7,718 nucleotides of DNA from an uncultured Clostridium sp. Its GTDB lineage: Bacteria > Bacillota > Clostridia > Christensenellales > CAG-138. The notes under the pieces were generated by a model, which worked only from the letters and a program-made list of their open reading frames with translations, did not search any database and was not told where the DNA came from. This document shows positions 6,172 to 7,718 of the stretch, piece by piece (the stretch's first letter is position 1; each line of letters starts with the position of its first letter). The translations under genes and the position numbers were made by a program. The stretch covers positions 1 to 7,718 of the forward strand of contig UQNF01000060.1 in the NCBI GenBank assembly GCA_900542285.1, given 5' to 3'.

Positions 6172-7718
6172 CGGACGCAGTACGGGCGGTTCCTCTGAAA
6201 ACCGGAGACGAAATAGAAATAGAGATCACCGCTTTATCATCCGGCGGGCATGGCATAGGGAGATATCAAGGCTTTGCGGTATTCGTACCGTTTACTTGGA
6301 TGGGCGATCATATCACCGCCCAAATAACTAAGGTACAAAAGAACTATGCCGAAGCAAAGCTTGTCGATATCCTTATACCCTCCCCGGAAAGGGTAGAGCC
6401 TCCTTGCCCTGCGTTCGGAAGCTGCGGAGCATGTTCTCTCATGCACGCAAGCTATTCCGCTCAGCTCGAAGCCAAGCGCCGCATCGTACAGGATGCGTTT
6501 GAACGCATTGGAGGCATTAGCGGCGTGACGGTAAAGCCTACCATTGGTATGGATACACCTCTATGCTATCGCAACAAGGCGAGCTTCCCATTTGGAAATC
6601 ACAACGGAAGGGTGGTTTTCGGATGCTATGAAAAGCGCAGCCACAGGCTGATACCTCTGGACGGCTGTCTCATTCAGAATGAGAAGTCGATAATCGCCAT
6701 GAAAACGCTGTGCAAATGGGCGAATGATTTCGGCATACGCGCATATGACCCCACACCCACCGGTTCAATGGGCAATGGCCGCCGGAGAGCGAGAGATGCA
6801 TCTGCAGTATCCTCGACGAACACAAAAAAGCAGGGAATACTTCGTCACGGCGTGATTCGCTGTACGGAGGGTGGCACGATGGTGATAGTTGTCACCACCG
6901 GCAAGCTTCCGCACAGGGATGAGCTTGTCGAAAGACTGCTTTCGGCTATTCCAGATATCAAGTCCATCATCCACAACGTAAATCCCAATGACACAAACCT
7001 CATTATGGGCAGGGAAAACAGGGTATTATTTGGCAGTGATACCGTAATAGAAGACTTGAATTCTCTGAGCTTCGCCGTCAGTGCGCAAAGCTTTTTGCAG
7101 GTCAATCCCAAACAGACCATTGTACTGTATAATGCCGCTATCGATGCTCTGGAGCTTAATATGTCCGATTCGGTAATAGACCTCTACTGCGGTATCGGCA
7201 CTATTTCGCTGCTCATGGCAAAGAGGGTCAAGAAGGTTCTTGGCATTGAAGCCGTCCCTGCTGCGATCGAGGATGCTAAACGGAATGCCGTACGAAATAA
7301 GCTTAACAATGCAAGCTTTATTTGCGGCAGCGTTGAGGATGTCCTACCAAAGATCCTGCGCCACGGGAGCGTCTGGCACGGAGTCTCAGCCCAAATGACA
7401 GACAATGGCAATGGAATTGAGAATAGAGCCTTTGAATGCGGCTCCATAAAAACGGAAAGCCCCGAATCGGAGGGTTCCTTGCCTGCGTGTGATTCATCCG
7501 AAGGAGGGACTTGCCACGAGATGCTCGGCACAGGGAAAGAATCTGTGGCATGCGGCTCCATAAAAACGGAAAGCCCCGAATCGGAGGGTTCCTTGCCTGC
7601 GTGTGATTCATCCGAAGGAGGGACTTGCCACGAGATGCTCGGCACAGGGAAAGAATCTGTGGCATGCGGCTCCATAAAAACGGAAAGCCCCGAATCGGAG
7701 GGTTCCTTGCCTGCGTGT
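6168..7718 (+). CDS. rlmD: 23S rRNA (uracil-C5)-methyltransferase, RlmD/RumA family, partial at 3' end, with in-frame tandem repeat
   Basis: This enzyme transfers a methyl group from SAM to C5 of a uridine in 23S rRNA (U1939 in E. coli; some Gram-positive homologues, RlmCD, modify two sites). A TRAM RNA-binding domain spans about residues 8-68. The Fe-S ligands C80, C86 and C89 (C-x5-C-x2-C) and C167 are all present. QSFLQVN (307-313) and the SAM-binding DLYCGIGT (338-345) are intact. After GSVEDVLPKIL (about 387-397) the family should proceed within about 15 residues to a DPPRKGC-type motif with the catalytic Cys. Instead a polar stretch follows, then repeats of 38 residues from about residue 424 to the window edge, so the catalytic end is not visible. 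A second, smaller polar insert lies at about 197-221, between YDP and ILRHGVIRC. ATG 6168 is the first ATG after the in-frame TAA at 6129-6131 and starts directly at the TRAM domain. Confidence 0.9.
   Translation, partial: MTDAVRAVPLKTGDEIEIEITALSSGGHGIGRYQGFAVFVPFTWMGDHITAQITKVQKNYAEAKLVDILIPSPERVEPPCPAFGSCGACSLMHASYSAQLEAKRRIVQDAFERIGGISGVTVKPTIGMDTPLCYRNKASFPFGNHNGRVVFGCYEKRSHRLIPLDGCLIQNEKSIIAMKTLCKWANDFGIRAYDPTPTGSMGNGRRRARDASAVSSTNTKKQGILRHGVIRCTEGGTMVIVVTTGKLPHRDELVERLLSAIPDIKSIIHNVNPNDTNLIMGRENRVLFGSDTVIEDLNSLSFAVSAQSFLQVNPKQTIVLYNAAIDALELNMSDSVIDLYCGIGTISLLMAKRVKKVLGIEAVPAAIEDAKRNAVRNKLNNASFICGSVEDVLPKILRHGSVWHGVSAQMTDNGNGIENRAFECGSIKTESPESEGSLPACDSSEGGTCHEMLGTGKESVACGSIKTESPESEGSLPACDSSEGGTCHEMLGTGKESVACGSIKTESPESEGSLPAC
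7360..7379 (+). repeat. Possible degenerate fragment of the 114-bp unit upstream of the array
   Basis: The 20 bases here (GCCACG...TCTGGCAC) resemble the 19-base segment near the middle of each repeat unit (7514-7532, GCCACGAGATGCTCGGCAC), with a few mismatches and one gap. If related, repeat-derived sequence begins soon after the conserved LPKIL segment and the stretch 7360-7436 is an older, decayed unit. The match is short and could be chance. Confidence 0.3.
7437..7718 (+). repeat. 114-bp perfect tandem repeat, at least 2.5 copies, in frame within rlmD
   Basis: Copies occupy 7437-7550, 7551-7664 and 7665-7718 (the first 54 bp, cut by the window edge). I see no difference between them. The period is exactly 38 codons, so the rlmD frame stays open: each unit reads CGSIKTESPESEGSLPACDS and continues EGGTCHEMLGTGKESVA. 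The peptide is polar, rich in Ser, Glu and Gly, with three Cys per unit and no hydrophobic segment. Two - strand frames are also free of stops. Within a unit CGAATCGGAGGGTTCCTTGCC and a shorter CGAAGGAGGGACTTGCC resemble each other, hinting at an older internal duplication. Full identity implies recent expansion or homogenisation. The true copy number is unknown because the array leaves the window. Confidence 0.95.

Noticed and set aside
7184..7675. Long - strand open frames across the repeat array giving 38-residue repeats in two frames
   Set aside because: They lie antisense to the clear RlmD methyltransferase motifs and are open mainly because a 114-bp period keeps every frame in register. 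No ribosome binding site or promoter was seen for them.
7437..7718. CRISPR-like array
   Set aside because: The whole 114-bp unit is repeated without unique spacers; it is a plain tandem repeat within a coding frame.
7360..7718. Intein or other self-splicing insertion in rlmD
   Set aside because: No splicing-domain motifs or catalytic Cys/Ser-His-Asn ends are visible, and the insert is repetitive and low in complexity.

Overview
The window looks like a piece of an uncultured gut or rumen-type member of the Clostridia (Bacillota), perhaps near Ruminococcus/Oscillospirales. The clues are strong GGAGG-type ribosome binding sites, sigma-A-type promoters, a base composition near 50% GC, a biotin-decarboxylase-type sodium pump subunit, and two secreted CotH-kinase proteins that end in type I dockerins, the docking modules of cellulosome-forming anaerobes. 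The taxonomic call is inference. No phage, transposase, CRISPR, tRNA or rRNA feature is visible.

Layout, all genes on the + strand. (1) 70-1541: a self-contained unit with an extended -10 promoter, the beta subunit of a sodium-translocating decarboxylase, a 50-residue OadG-like single-helix protein four bases later, and a clean rho-independent terminator. As given, the beta gene carries a frameshift near 263-269. (2) 1640-5786: a second unit with its own promoter and two tandem, clearly paralogous secreted proteins of 592 and 737 residues. Each has a signal peptide, a shared uncharacterised N-terminal beta-rich region, a CotH kinase-like domain and a C-terminal dockerin; the second adds a jelly-roll-like domain before the dockerin. 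A strong stem-loop closes the unit. (3) 5787-6167: a regulatory stretch with a perfect consensus promoter (TTGACA, 17 bp, TATAAT), inverted repeats around it, a leader of about 180 nt before the first candidate start, and a 15-codon ORF whose stop overlaps the next start. (4) 6168 to the window edge: an RlmD/RumA-family 23S rRNA uracil-C5 methyltransferase with intact TRAM, Fe-S and SAM-binding motifs. Before its catalytic DPPRKG-type motif it runs into at least two and a half identical in-frame 114-bp (38-codon) tandem repeats.

How the parts may work together: the beta/OadG-like pair would form the membrane part of a sodium pump, but the carboxyltransferase and biotin-carrier subunits are not in the window. 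The CotH-dockerin pair would be exported and, if a cohesin scaffoldin exists elsewhere in the genome, attached to it, placing a kinase-like domain outside the cell. The rRNA methyltransferase is unrelated housekeeping. The most unusual signals are the repeat array inside this conserved enzyme, the duplicated extracellular kinase-dockerin genes, and the elaborate leader in front of rlmD.
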